Shown here in pieces: positions 42,014-50,654 of a stretch of DNA of 64,000 nucleotides. The DNA lies in contig NZ_CP133078.1 of the NCBI RefSeq assembly GCF_030908465.1, forward strand, positions 744,001 through 808,000. Reading direction: 5' to 3'. Origin of the DNA: Anaerotignum sp. MB30-C6. Lineage in GTDB: Bacteria; Bacillota; Clostridia; Lachnospirales; Anaerotignaceae. The notes under the pieces are model-generated. The model was not told where the DNA came from, made no database searches, and was given only the letters and a program-made list of their open reading frames with translations. How positions within the stretch are numbered: the first letter of the stretch is position 1; each line of letters starts with the position of its first letter. A program made the position numbers and the translations under genes.

Positions 42014-42178
42014 ATGCGTATAACATGCTGCCAGAACTGTAACGTTCGCCATGTATTCTGCCACGACCACTGCAAACGGTATAAGGCGGAACGGGAAAAG
42101 CTGGACAAGGCTAAGGTTGGAATAGATGCGGTGGATGCGTATAAAAAGCAGAGAAAATACAGGATTAAAGGACGATAA
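42014..42178 (+). CDS. 54-aa cysteine-rich protein, paralogue of the 41240 gene
   Basis: Begins MRITCCQNCNVRHVFCHDHC, the same Cys/His spacing as the protein at 41240 (CC-x2-C, then C-x3-C after a basic turn), followed by a charged helix. Likely a duplicated small zinc protein. ATG 42014 has no strong ribosome site (AAAAGG at 41997 is distant). Confidence 0.55.
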   Translation: MRITCCQNCNVRHVFCHDHCKRYKAEREKLDKAKVGIDAVDAYKKQRKYRIKGR

Positions 42179-42190
42179 GGAGGAATTTAC

Positions 42191-42427
42191 ATGAGCGAAG
42201 AAAGCACAGTCAAAAATATAACTCTTACATACGACGATGGAACCACAGAGATTGTTGCAAAGGGGCTAGTTACACGTTTTATTGAGCATGATGACGGGGA
42301 AACTACAGCTTCGTTTGACATGGTGTCTATCGCCGGAAAAGATTTATACATGGTAGTTACGGCTATGTTGCAATTGGGATACAAGATAGGATATTTCAGC
42401 AAAGAGGGGGACGATGACAATGTTTAA
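42191..42427 (+). CDS. 78-aa phage protein of unknown function
   Basis: Starts MSEESTVKNITLTYDDGTTEIVAKG and ends with an acidic tail EGDDDNV. Beta-rich small protein, with AAGGAGG just before the start. The next gene overlaps its end by 14 bp. Confidence 0.65.
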   Translation: MSEESTVKNITLTYDDGTTEIVAKGLVTRFIEHDDGETTASFDMVSIAGKDLYMVVTAMLQLGYKIGYFSKEGDDDNV

Positions 42428-42944
42428 AATCAAGAGTTCAACAAGAGAGTTTATTGTTCGTGATGGAAATGAAGAAACATTTTTTGATATGTGCCTAGCC
42501 GTCTTGATGAAGAGAAGTTTTTTAGTACAGGACAAGAAGATCCCAGAGGAAAATTGTGACACAATTGATACTTTTAGCGCATCGGGCAACTATGAGGTTA
42601 GTATCGGGAATGATGTTGGAGCACCAACGCAGAAACAGATACCCGTTCGGCAGCAGGGGGTTTCGGGGTTTGCACATTTAACCTGCGAACATTGCGGGGA
42701 AACCGTGACAACCTGTCTCAAACAAAAGATTAGCACTTTCTTATGTCCTCATTGCGGAGAGAAAACAGAGTTAGAAGAAGATGGAATAAGGCAAGTGTAT
42801 ACCGATTGCGAGTGCGGTAAGTCTGCAAGGTACATAACCAATAGCACGGAGGGGCTATTTGATATACCCTGCATAAATTGTGGCAGTCCGGTTGCCGTGA
42901 GTTGGAATAAACAGAAAAGGTGCTATACAACAATAAAGGGGTGA
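42414..42944 (+). CDS. Phage protein with three zinc-ribbon-like cysteine pairs
   Basis: A 176-aa protein. The C-terminal half carries CEHCGE, CPHCGE, CECGK and CINCGS, i.e. two to three zinc ribbons, after an N-terminal beta-rich part. Possibly a nucleic acid binder. Start at ATG 42414 or ATG 42420, after GAGGGGG. Confidence 0.65.
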   Translation: MTMFKIKSSTREFIVRDGNEETFFDMCLAVLMKRSFLVQDKKIPEENCDTIDTFSASGNYEVSIGNDVGAPTQKQIPVRQQGVSGFAHLTCEHCGETVTTCLKQKISTFLCPHCGEKTELEEDGIRQVYTDCECGKSARYITNSTEGLFDIPCINCGSPVAVSWNKQKRCYTTIKG

Positions 42945-42978
42945 AGTGGATAGCATTTAGGGATTAGAGGTGATGCCA

Positions 42979-43419
42979 TTGGGAAAAGAATTATTAGATC
43001 AATATGTTGACCTTCAGGATGAAATAAAGGATTTGAAACGCAGAATCAATAAAATCAAGGCGGAAATTGAGCGTTTGGAATCCGAGGGCACTGTATTGGA
43101 TTCAGTAAAAGGCAGTAGGAAGGATGGCACAATTGGAAGTATACGTATTGAGGGATTTCCTGTGCTTTGCTATGACGAGAAATTAAGTCAGCTATATCGT
43201 TATAAGGCTCAACTCGAAAAAGCCGAACAGCAGGCTATAAAGCTAGTAAATGAGATTGAGATTTACATAAATTCTATTGAGGATTGCCGTATGAGAAGGA
43301 TTATAAGGTACAGGTTTATTGATAAGCTTTCTTGGAATCAGGTGGCTGACAGATTGGGCGGTAATAATACCGAAGGAAGTATAAAGATGGCAGTATCAAG
43401 ATTTATGGAGAAAGTTTAA
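42979..43419 (+). CDS. ArpU/sigma-70-region-4-like late regulator
   Basis: The 146-aa protein has an N-terminal coiled coil (LKRRINKIKAEIERLES) and a C-terminal sigma-like helix-turn-helix (RYRFIDKLSWNQVADRLGG ... EGSIKMAVSRFM). In Gram-positive phages such a gene ends the early region and activates late transcription. TTG 42979 fits the AGAGGTGAT ribosome site better than GTG 42970 or ATG 42973. A putative late promoter follows immediately. Confidence 0.78.
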   Translation: MGKELLDQYVDLQDEIKDLKRRINKIKAEIERLESEGTVLDSVKGSRKDGTIGSIRIEGFPVLCYDEKLSQLYRYKAQLEKAEQQAIKLVNEIEIYINSIEDCRMRRIIRYRFIDKLSWNQVADRLGGNNTEGSIKMAVSRFMEKV

Positions 43420-43423
43420 AATC

Positions 43424-43455
43424 GTTACACATGTTACGTTTCAATATAGTACAAT
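43424..43455 (+). promoter_or_regulatory. Putative phage late promoter
   Basis: GTTAC occurs twice, 9 bp apart (43424-43428 and 43433-43437), followed 12 bp later by TACAAT (43450-43455) and no -35 consensus. It stands right after the late-regulator gene and before the packaging genes, suggesting an activator-dependent promoter. Confidence 0.45.
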
Positions 43456-43491
43456 GGTATTAGTAAGAAGTGTCGAGTGTTAATTAATTCA

Positions 43492-43545
43492 AAATCCTCC
43501 GAGAAAGGGGCATCGTTTAGGCGGTGTCCAATCCCCGGAGGATTT
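43492..43545 (+). ncRNA. Two-stage hairpin in the late leader
   Basis: The outer stem AAATCCTCCG (43492-43501) with CGGAGGATTT (43536-43545) is a perfect 10 bp. The inner stem GGGCATCG (43508-43515) with CGGTGTCC (43522-43529) forms 8 bp with two G-U pairs. A symmetric 6x6 internal loop and a 6-base loop result. No T-run follows, so it is not a terminator. No known RNA family recognised. Confidence 0.55.
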
Positions 43546-43677
43546 AAATATCTAATAAATATGATTACCTTTATTGCAGAGATGATAATGAGAGGTTGTC
43601 CTTTAGTTAGCAAAGATAGTAACAGTAGCCATGCTACAACCTACTTTTTAACAATTATTGATTTGAAAAATACTTTT

Positions 43678-43998
43678 TTAGTCACCGAATGTTATAGAAT
43701 AATACAGAATAGTTTGTTTGTTTCCGCAAGGGCACGTGCAACCAAGGAAAACTGTGTCTTCATGATTAAAGCAGATATGCCACAGGTATCCGAATATGTT
43801 AACTAAGAAAAAGAAAAAGTCAAGTTCGTCTTCGAACTCGTCTGTATTACAATAGGTGAAAACTTTTGCAAACCAAAGCTTACAGGGGCCTTCAGGGCAG
43901 TCCCAATTTAAGTTATATTCTCTCGCTAAGATTTCTCTTTTTTCATCGTCTGTTTTATCCTGTAAAGAGTTTAGTAGGAGTTCTTGTCTCTTTGTCAT
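43678..43998 (-). CDS. Minus-strand cargo protein of unknown function
   Basis: Runs leftward against all neighbours. ATG 43998 follows AAGGAGATG at ideal spacing. The 106-aa product starts MTKRQELLLNSLQDKTDDEK, a helical start; the middle has Cys residues (NWDCPEGPCKLWF) and the end is hydrophobic and Cys-rich. A T-rich tract in the FFFF region may mark a past frameshift. The overlapping plus-strand frame 43477-43806 has no ribosome site and is rejected. Confidence 0.55.
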   Translation of the reverse strand: MTKRQELLLNSLQDKTDDEKREILAREYNLNWDCPEGPCKLWFAKVFTYCNTDEFEDELDFFFFLVNIFGYLWHICFNHEDTVFLGCTCPCGNKQTILYYSITFGD

Positions 43999-44100
43999 GC
44001 TGGCATCTCCTTTCTGGCTAGTCTTAATACATAATATACGGAATATCTTAGAGTGACACTGAATTTAGGTGACTTGTACAAATATTTTTAAACTTAACAT

Positions 44101-44122
44101 GCACTCGTCTGAGTGCTTTTTT
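44101..44122 (+). terminator. Terminator before the HNH gene
   Basis: GCACTC (44101-44106) pairs with GAGTGC (44111-44116), followed by six T. Its tail sequence TGCTTTTTTATTGT recurs at the terminator after the HNH gene. Confidence 0.75.
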
Positions 44123-44148
44123 ATTGTAAAGAAAGTGAGGTGGTATTA

Positions 44149-44652
44149 TTGACCGAAAAGCAGAAACGATTTGCAGATGAATACTTAATCGACCTTAATG
44201 CCACAGCGGCATTTAAAACACACAAATTTAAATACATAGATGATCCTTTAGAGATAATAGTCAATAGTATAGCTGTTCTAATTGGTGATTACAGTTATGT
44301 AAGAAAGCAGGCATGTATATTATTGTTAAAGGCTTTATTAACTGATAAATTTTATCATTTTCTACTTGAGGATAAGAGTTTATACCCGATAAGTAGGGAT
44401 GATTCGAGGGTTGTGAAGTGGGCAAATAATATTTTAAGTGCTGGGAAATGTGAAAGATGCGGAAATGCAGAAGATTTAGAGGCCCATCATATTGTAAAAT
44501 GGTCAGATTATCCCGCTGGAAGATTGGACGAGAAGAACGGAATGTGTTTGTGCTTGAAATGCCATACAGAAGAGCATAAGTATGACCAGTCTTATCATTT
44601 GATGAGAGGTAAACTGAAGAGAAGAAAGCAGAAAATAAAAACAAATACCTAA
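44149..44652 (+). CDS. HNH endonuclease with a terminase-small-subunit-like N-terminus
   Basis: The first 20 residues, LTEKQKRFADEYLIDLNATA, are the hallmark start of Terminase_2 small subunits, but the sequence then diverges and ends in an HNH zinc domain (CERCGNAEDLEAHHIVKW, CLKCHTEEHK). HNH proteins next to terminase assist packaging in many phages. TTG 44149 after GAGGTGG is the start, giving 167 aa. A complete terminase small subunit follows, so this seems a chimera or an insertion into an older gene. Terminators flank it. Confidence 0.78.
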   Translation: MTEKQKRFADEYLIDLNATAAFKTHKFKYIDDPLEIIVNSIAVLIGDYSYVRKQACILLLKALLTDKFYHFLLEDKSLYPISRDDSRVVKWANNILSAGKCERCGNAEDLEAHHIVKWSDYPAGRLDEKNGMCLCLKCHTEEHKYDQSYHLMRGKLKRRKQKIKTNT

Positions 44653-44673
44653 GCATCCTATGGGTGCTTTTTT
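44651..44673 (+). terminator. Terminator after the HNH gene
   Basis: AAGCATCC (44651-44658) pairs with GGGTGCTT (44662-44669) with one G-U pair and runs into six T. It overlaps the HNH stop codon. Confidence 0.75.
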
Positions 44674-44697
44674 ATTGTTCAGAAAGGTGGCGGTAAA

Positions 44698-45153
44698 ATG
44701 CCAAAAGCCAAGGTGGGCAGACCGCCTAAATATAAATGCAAAGAGGAAATCAATGGCTTAATTGAGGCCTATTTTGAAGAATGCGAAGGCATTCCTTGGC
44801 TTGATGAAGAAGGAAAGCCTTTGCAGACAGACAAGGGGTTTATTATTTATAAAAAACAGCCAAAGCCTCCAACGGTAACAGGATTGGCACTGGCACTTGG
44901 CTTTAACAGCCGTATGTCGCTGTTAAATTATCAAGCTAAGAAAGAATTTATGGACACGATTACACGTGCAAAGTCCTACATCGAAGAATATGCCGAACGC
45001 AGGTTGTTTGACCGTGATGGGGTAAATGGGGCTAAATTCAGCCTAATTAACAATTTCAAGGGGTGGTCTGATAGACCGAAGGATGATTCTGATAAGGAAC
45101 TCCTTGAAAAGCTAGATGATATTTTGGAGGGGATAGACAATGCGGCTAAGTAG
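44698..45153 (+). CDS. Terminase small subunit
   Basis: The 151-aa protein matches the P22 Gp3-like packaging family: GRPPKYKCKEEINGLIEAYF, PPTVTGLALALGFNSRMSLLNY and AERRLFDRDGVNGAKFSLINNF. It recognises phage DNA and regulates the large subunit. It overlaps the large-subunit start by 14 bp. Confidence 0.88.
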   Translation: MPKAKVGRPPKYKCKEEINGLIEAYFEECEGIPWLDEEGKPLQTDKGFIIYKKQPKPPTVTGLALALGFNSRMSLLNYQAKKEFMDTITRAKSYIEEYAERRLFDRDGVNGAKFSLINNFKGWSDRPKDDSDKELLEKLDDILEGIDNAAK

Positions 45154-46351
45154 CAAACAAAAGGAATTCTGGAACAATGCAAATAGCCGTTGGAACATCA
45201 AGTCAGGGGCTACACGTTCGGGAAAGACTTACCTTGACTATTATGTTATCCCTAGAAGAATACGGGCTGTAGCAGGTAAGGAGGGGCTTGTAGTTATACT
45301 CGGGAATACGAAAGGGACGTTACAGCGAAATATCATTGAGCCTTTGCAAAAGATATTTACGCCTGCCTTGGTATCGGATATTCGTTCCGACAATACGGCG
45401 ATGTTGTTCGGGGAGAAATGCTACTGTCTGGGTGCTGACAAAGTGAACCAAGTAGATCGTATTCGTGGTACCAGTATTAAGTATTGTTATGGTGACGAGG
45501 TTGTAACGTGGCATGAGGAAGTCTTTAATATGCTAAAGTCTCGTTTAGATAAGTCTTATAGTTGCTTTGACGGCACTTGCAACCCTGATAATCCAAATCA
45601 CTGGTTTTATAAGTTCCTACAAAGTGATGCAGATATTTTCCTGCAAAACTATACGCTTGATGAAAACCCTTTTTTGGATAAGGACTTTGTTGCTAACTTG
45701 AAAAAGGAGTATTTCGGCACCGTTCTTTATGAACGATACATATTAGGCAAGTGGGCATTAGCCGAGGGATTGATTTACAAAGTGTTTGCGGATAGTCCTG
45801 AGAAGTTCATGATTTCAAAAGATAAACTTCCGAAACGATTTGATAGTATCAACATTGGCCACGACTTCGGCGGCAACAAATCAAACCATGCTTTTGTGGC
45901 CACTGGGATAGGCTTTGACAACCATATGTATAAACTTAGGGCAAAGAGCATCAAGGCTACAGGAATGAGTTTTAATCAACTAGAGAAAGAATTTACTTCC
46001 TTTGTGGATGGAATTATTCGTGACTACGGCTATCCTGACGGGGTGTATTGCGATAGTGCGGAACAAACCATGATTAACAGCTACCGACAGCGTACGACTT
46101 ATCCAATTTACAACAGTTTGAAAAGGCCCATCAATGATCGCATCAGATGTTCTCTCTTGCTTATGGGTGGCGGTCGGTATCATATTGTTGAAGGTGAGTG
46201 CGATGACCTTGTGAGTGGCTTAAAAACGGCGGTATGGGATGATAAAAGCCTAGAGGATAAACGTCTGGACGATGGCACCAGCGACATTGATATACTGGAT
46301 GCCGATGAGTACAGCTTCGAATATAATATTTACAGATTGGTAGGTGATTAA
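45140..46351 (+). CDS. Terminase large subunit
   Basis: This ATPase-nuclease packages DNA into the prohead. Walker A is GATRSGKT (residues 23-30), a Walker B-like acidic pair lies in YCYGDEVVTW (about 113-122), and the C-terminal RNase-H-like nuclease begins at INIGHDFGGNKSNHAF, with later aspartates in YCDSAEQ and CDDL. The 403-aa length suits the PBSX/SPP1-like group. The portal gene starts 1 bp after the stop. Confidence 0.93.
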   Translation: MRLSSKQKEFWNNANSRWNIKSGATRSGKTYLDYYVIPRRIRAVAGKEGLVVILGNTKGTLQRNIIEPLQKIFTPALVSDIRSDNTAMLFGEKCYCLGADKVNQVDRIRGTSIKYCYGDEVVTWHEEVFNMLKSRLDKSYSCFDGTCNPDNPNHWFYKFLQSDADIFLQNYTLDENPFLDKDFVANLKKEYFGTVLYERYILGKWALAEGLIYKVFADSPEKFMISKDKLPKRFDSINIGHDFGGNKSNHAFVATGIGFDNHMYKLRAKSIKATGMSFNQLEKEFTSFVDGIIRDYGYPDGVYCDSAEQTMINSYRQRTTYPIYNSLKRPINDRIRCSLLLMGGGRYHIVEGECDDLVSGLKTAVWDDKSLEDKRLDDGTSDIDILDADEYSFEYNIYRLVGD

Positions 46352-47662
46352 ATGCTGAAAACCTTATGGGAATATATATTGCGGTTATTTGGAATAGAAA
46401 AATCCAATACTTCCGATGAGCAATTAAAAGAGAACAAGAAATTTACTGATAATTTCGAATCCACAAAAGAGATTAACTTTACGGCCATCTTTGCAAATAA
46501 GCTTACAACATTAGCCATCAGCGAAAGCACAGCGGATATTGTAGGTGAAAATAGCAGGGTGGCTTTTTTAGATGATTGCATGAGTGATGTATGGCGGCGG
46601 ATGAAGCGAATCACTTCCCGTATGCTGGGTACTGGTGGTTGTGTTGTGGTTCCTTATGTACAAGAGGGAGAGATCCATTTCGATATTCTCTCTCAGGAAC
46701 GTATCATGATTCATAAAAAGAAAGGCGACCGTATCACAGCGGCTACGGTTTTGGCTGACAGTATCAAGCAGGGCACAAGAAGGTATTTCCGTTGGGCGGA
46801 TTACCGAGTGGAGAATGATACAATTTACATTACCAATAAGGTTACGGATGAAAGTGGCAAGGATGCTTTTATAGAGCAATGGGCAGATATTGAAGATAGA
46901 GCCATAAGTGGAGTGGATCGTGTACTATTTGCTTACTTTAAGTCTCCTGTAGATAATCGGAAATTCAGTGACTTCTATGGGGTACCCATTACATATGGCT
47001 GTGACAGTATTATCGCTGAGATAATGGAATGCTTCGAGCAAATTCAGGATGAATTTAAGTTGAAAGAGGTCAAGGTGTTTGCCGATGAGCGTATGTTTCA
47101 AAAAGACCCTAAAACAGGGAAATATAAAACGCCCAGCAAAATGTTCTTTGCATCCCATGGTAATGATACAGGGCCTATGATAGAAATATTTAGCCCTGAT
47201 ATACGAAATAGCAGCTACTTTGAAAGATTAATGAACCTTTTTGACCTCCTTGAAAAATCGGTAGGTACAAGCAAAGGGGTTTTGACAGCCCCTGAAACCA
47301 GAGGGGCAACGGCTACGGAAATCAAGGCAGGGCTTTATGATACTTATGCCATGGTTGCGGATATTCGAGCCGTAGTTGAGCGGGGAACGGCTGACTATAT
47401 ATATGCCTGCAATGTCCTTGCCAATTATTACAGTCTAACCCCCATGGGAGATTACGAGACAGCTTTCGACTGGTCTTATTCCTTGATTGAAAGCAGTACG
47501 GAAACATGGGGACAGCTTAAGGATGCTCAGTCCATGGGTATTAAAAGCAAAGCCGAACTTAGACAATGGTTGAATCCTAATGAGACAGCAGATGAAGCAC
47601 AGGCGATGATTGATGAAATTAAGAAGAATGAGCCCACAGTAAACGACCTGTTAGGCGGGTGA
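46352..47662 (+). CDS. Portal protein, SPP1 Gp6-like
   Basis: The 436-aa dodecameric ring component at the head vertex. Typical SPP1-type sequence includes DDCMSDVWRRMKRITSRMLGTGGCVVVPY, FSDFYGVPITYGCDSIIAEIMECFEQIQDEFKLKE and GATATEIKAG. It follows the large terminase directly, as expected. Confidence 0.9.
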   Translation: MLKTLWEYILRLFGIEKSNTSDEQLKENKKFTDNFESTKEINFTAIFANKLTTLAISESTADIVGENSRVAFLDDCMSDVWRRMKRITSRMLGTGGCVVVPYVQEGEIHFDILSQERIMIHKKKGDRITAATVLADSIKQGTRRYFRWADYRVENDTIYITNKVTDESGKDAFIEQWADIEDRAISGVDRVLFAYFKSPVDNRKFSDFYGVPITYGCDSIIAEIMECFEQIQDEFKLKEVKVFADERMFQKDPKTGKYKTPSKMFFASHGNDTGPMIEIFSPDIRNSSYFERLMNLFDLLEKSVGTSKGVLTAPETRGATATEIKAGLYDTYAMVADIRAVVERGTADYIYACNVLANYYSLTPMGDYETAFDWSYSLIESSTETWGQLKDAQSMGIKSKAELRQWLNPNETADEAQAMIDEIKKNEPTVNDLLGG

Positions 47663-47666
47663 TTGA

Positions 47667-48833
47667 ATGCTGACGGAGGAAGAATTAAACCTCTTGGCTG
47701 ATATTTTTGCTGACAGGTTTGGGAACGTAAACGCCCGTATTCTTTTGGATATGGCCGAAACATTGAAAGATACCGAGGATTTAATCCCTGCTTACTCTAA
47801 GAAATTGCAACAGATGTATACCTTTGGTTATGATGTGGATTTGATTACACAGCAGTTAGCAAGGGAATCAGGCAAAAGCATTGAGGAGATAGAAAAGCTG
47901 TATGAAGCAGTGGCACAGGAAGGCTATGATTGGGCGAAACCATTCTATGAAGCCAAGGAGATAAAACAAATTCCTCTGGCGGAGAATAAAGTGTTGCAGA
48001 ATATCATCCAGTCAGCGGCGGCAGTAACAAAAGAGAGCCTACGCAATATCAGTAATACAACGACTGTTGGTATCAGAACAGAAAAAGGATTTGAGCCGTT
48101 GGGTTCCTTTTACAAAAAGACCGTTGACCAAGCTATTGCTTCCGTAGCAACAGGAACAGAGGATTATAAGAAAGTAATCCGACAGGCTGTTAAGGATATG
48201 GGTAGCAGTGGCTTAAGGGTAAAATATGAAAGCGGCTACACCAAACGTCTTGATAGTGCCATACGGCAGAATATTCTTGACGGGGTAAGTTATATCGCAC
48301 AAGAAACAGCACGAGCTACAGGCAAAGAATTTGGTTCTGACGGGGTGGAAATATCCGCTCATAGTCCTTGTGCTCCTGACCATATCCCCTACCAAGGCAA
48401 TCAATACAGTAATGAAGAATTTGAAAAGCTACAAAGTGAGTTAAAACGTCCTATCGGAGAATGGAACTGTCGGCATATTGCCTACGCTATTTTGTTAGGT
48501 ATCAGTAGTCCAGCCAACAGTAAGTCAGAACTGAAAGAAATGAAGCGATACTCCAATGAGAAAATCACGATTGATGGGAATGAGTACACGAGGTATGAAT
48601 GTACTCAGCTACAGAGAAAGATAGAAACAAATTTGCGGTATGCTAGAGAGGAAAAACTGTTATATCAAGCCATCGAGGATAAAGACTTGGTAAGAGGGGC
48701 TACGGAAAAGATAAGGCTCTTGTCCAATAAATACGTTGAGGTCAGCGAGAAGGCAGGGTTGCCGACAAAGGTTGAAAGAACAAAGATTGTTTCGACTAAA
48801 ATAAAAGAGAAAACGGGGATGAAGCCAAAATGA
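47667..48833 (+). CDS. Phage minor capsid protein, head morphogenesis
   Basis: The 388-aa protein belongs to the minor capsid 2 / SPP1 Gp7-like group: a helical N-terminus, then GVSYIAQETARATGKEFGSDGVEISAHSPCAPDH and IGEWNCRHIAYAILLGI. The Cys/His-rich middle is characteristic. It follows the portal by 4 bp. Confidence 0.88.
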   Translation: MLTEEELNLLADIFADRFGNVNARILLDMAETLKDTEDLIPAYSKKLQQMYTFGYDVDLITQQLARESGKSIEEIEKLYEAVAQEGYDWAKPFYEAKEIKQIPLAENKVLQNIIQSAAAVTKESLRNISNTTTVGIRTEKGFEPLGSFYKKTVDQAIASVATGTEDYKKVIRQAVKDMGSSGLRVKYESGYTKRLDSAIRQNILDGVSYIAQETARATGKEFGSDGVEISAHSPCAPDHIPYQGNQYSNEEFEKLQSELKRPIGEWNCRHIAYAILLGISSPANSKSELKEMKRYSNEKITIDGNEYTRYECTQLQRKIETNLRYAREEKLLYQAIEDKDLVRGATEKIRLLSNKYVEVSEKAGLPTKVERTKIVSTKIKEKTGMKPK

Positions 48834-49011
48834 AAAAGTTACTTGATGGCTTCTAGCGTGGAGGTGATCCCTTTATCTCGTCTTTGGACAATAGACGTTA
48901 AACAAGTCCTTTTTTAGTACAAAAAAACTACCCTAGCCTAGGGACTAAATAGGCGGCTCAATGCTAGGACTGGCTAGACAAAAAGGACAGAGTGACGAAA
49001 GGAGAAAATAT
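48834..49011. other. Gap between minor capsid and scaffold genes
   Basis: About 180 bp. GTGGAGGTGATCC resembles a ribosome site, followed by a 20-codon frame to about 48918; small stems CGTCT/AGACG and CCCTA/TAGGG occur. None is convincing as a gene or terminator. Confidence 0.4.
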
Positions 49012-49605
49012 ATGGAATGGTTAAAGGAAATCTTGAAAGGTTTGGAAAACAGCGAGGATTTGGAAAAGAAGATTACGGGTGGTATCGGCAAAAATTTTGT
49101 TGCAAGAGAGGATTTTAATACCCTCAATACCACCAAAAAGAAGCTAGAGGGGGATATTGTTTCTCTGAAAGCTGATTTGGAAAATGGCAATGATTTCAAG
49201 AAAAAGTTCGAGGACTTGGAAAAGAAGATAGCTGACGAGAAAGCCGAGGCAGACCGTAAAGCCAAAGAGGATGCAGAAGAAGCAGACTTCCAGAACCGAT
49301 TTAACGGTGTTGTTGGTGAAAATAAATGGCGAGATGAGCTTACAGGAAAAGCAGTCTACGGCGAATTTAAGGCGGCGCTCAAGGATGAAGGAAACAAAGG
49401 CAAGGGTGACAGTGAGATTTTGGAAGCCTTGACCAAGGACAAGGACTACTACGTCAACCCCAATAAGCCCAAGGACATGACTCCTATGGGGAGAACAGAT
49501 TTCTCCAAGGTGACTAGAGAGCAGTTCGGTAGAATGAGTTACAAAGAAAGAGTTAGTTTATTCAACGAGAATAAGGAGCTGTATGAATCCTTATCAACAG
49601 AATAA
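49012..49605 (+). CDS. Capsid scaffolding protein (Gp20-like)
   Basis: The 197-aa protein is mainly a charged coiled coil (FNTLNTTKKKLEGDIVSLKA, FEDLEKKIADEKAEADRKAK) with a folded C-terminal portion, the arrangement of phage GP20 scaffolds. ATG 49012 follows AAAGGAG; the upstream TTG/ATG extension is not family-like. It lies just before the major capsid gene. Confidence 0.88.
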   Translation: MEWLKEILKGLENSEDLEKKITGGIGKNFVAREDFNTLNTTKKKLEGDIVSLKADLENGNDFKKKFEDLEKKIADEKAEADRKAKEDAEEADFQNRFNGVVGENKWRDELTGKAVYGEFKAALKDEGNKGKGDSEILEALTKDKDYYVNPNKPKDMTPMGRTDFSKVTREQFGRMSYKERVSLFNENKELYESLSTE

Positions 49606-49626
49606 GAGAGGAAAAGGTGAAGAAAT

Positions 49627-50643
49627 ATGGGACAGACAAAATTAGCGGATTTAATTAATCCTCAAGTAATGGCGGACATGGTCAGTGCAAAGCTGCCAAA
49701 GAAAATTAAGTTTTTTCCGATTGCAAAGGTAGATGACTCCCTCAGCGGAAGAGCGGGCAACACGATTACCGTTCCTAAGTATGCATACATTGGTGATGCG
49801 GAAGATGTTGCAGAAGGTGTAGCAATGGGCACAACTGTACTTACTGCAAGCACTACACAGGTAACTGTTAAAAAGGCTGGCAAGGCGGTAGAAATTACTG
49901 ACGAGGCTGTATTGAGCGGTTACGGCGACCCAGTCGGAGAGGCTACAAACCAGTTGACTATGTCTATTGCTGCAAAAGTGGATGATGATTGTCAGGATGC
50001 ATTGTTGGGTGCCTCTTTGAAATACGACGGCACATCTGCAGCAATTGGCTATACTGGCGTGGTGAATGCTGTGGATTTATTTGAGGATGAATCCGATACC
50101 CCAACAAGTAAAATTGTTTTTGTGCATCCAAAACAGGTAACCCAGCTTAGAAACGATTCTGATTTCAAAGACCTCAATAAGTACCCCATGCCTGTAATTA
50201 TGACGGGTACCATTGGTGAAATTGCAGGTTGCCAGATTGTTACTTCTAAGAAAGTAAAGTCTTTTGCGTATGCCAAGGACAATGCCAGTGGGACAATTAC
50301 AATCGTGGCGGATTCTACTCCTGAGGATTCTACAAACAAACACCTGAGCACAATTCAGCCTGAGTGCTATGAGGCCTTGGCAGTTGGCGACAAAGTAAAA
50401 TTTGTTGAATACTACATCAATCCCATTGTGGTAACGGCTGCGGCTGACCCTAACGAGGCGCCCAACGCAGATGGCACATCCGAAGAATCCCCTGCTTTAA
50501 CAATCTACATGAAACGCAATGTGGAAATGGAAGATGATCGTGATATTCTTGCTAAAACTACAGTAATTTCTGCGGATGAACACTATGCAGCAGTATTGTC
50601 CAACGATTCCAAAGTTGTTTTGGCCAAGTTCAAGAAGGCGTAA
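49627..50643 (+). CDS. Major capsid protein
   Basis: The 338-aa protein is of the N4-gp56/HK97-fold type: TKLADLINPQVMADMVSAKLPKK start, GNTITVPKYAYIGDAEDVAEG, KKAGKAVEITDEAVLSGYG and a C-terminal DRDILAKTTVISADEHYAA. An Ala/Asp-rich insertion near 270-290 may be a surface loop. It follows the scaffold gene by 21 bp. Confidence 0.92.
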   Translation: MGQTKLADLINPQVMADMVSAKLPKKIKFFPIAKVDDSLSGRAGNTITVPKYAYIGDAEDVAEGVAMGTTVLTASTTQVTVKKAGKAVEITDEAVLSGYGDPVGEATNQLTMSIAAKVDDDCQDALLGASLKYDGTSAAIGYTGVVNAVDLFEDESDTPTSKIVFVHPKQVTQLRNDSDFKDLNKYPMPVIMTGTIGEIAGCQIVTSKKVKSFAYAKDNASGTITIVADSTPEDSTNKHLSTIQPECYEALAVGDKVKFVEYYINPIVVTAAADPNEAPNADGTSEESPALTIYMKRNVEMEDDRDILAKTTVISADEHYAAVLSNDSKVVLAKFKKA

Positions 50644-50654
50644 GGAGTGAAGGT

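Noticed and set aside
43477-43806. Plus-strand open frame of 109 codons
   Set aside because: It has no ribosome site, overlaps the structured leader hairpin, and lies opposite a minus-strand frame with an ideal ribosome site.
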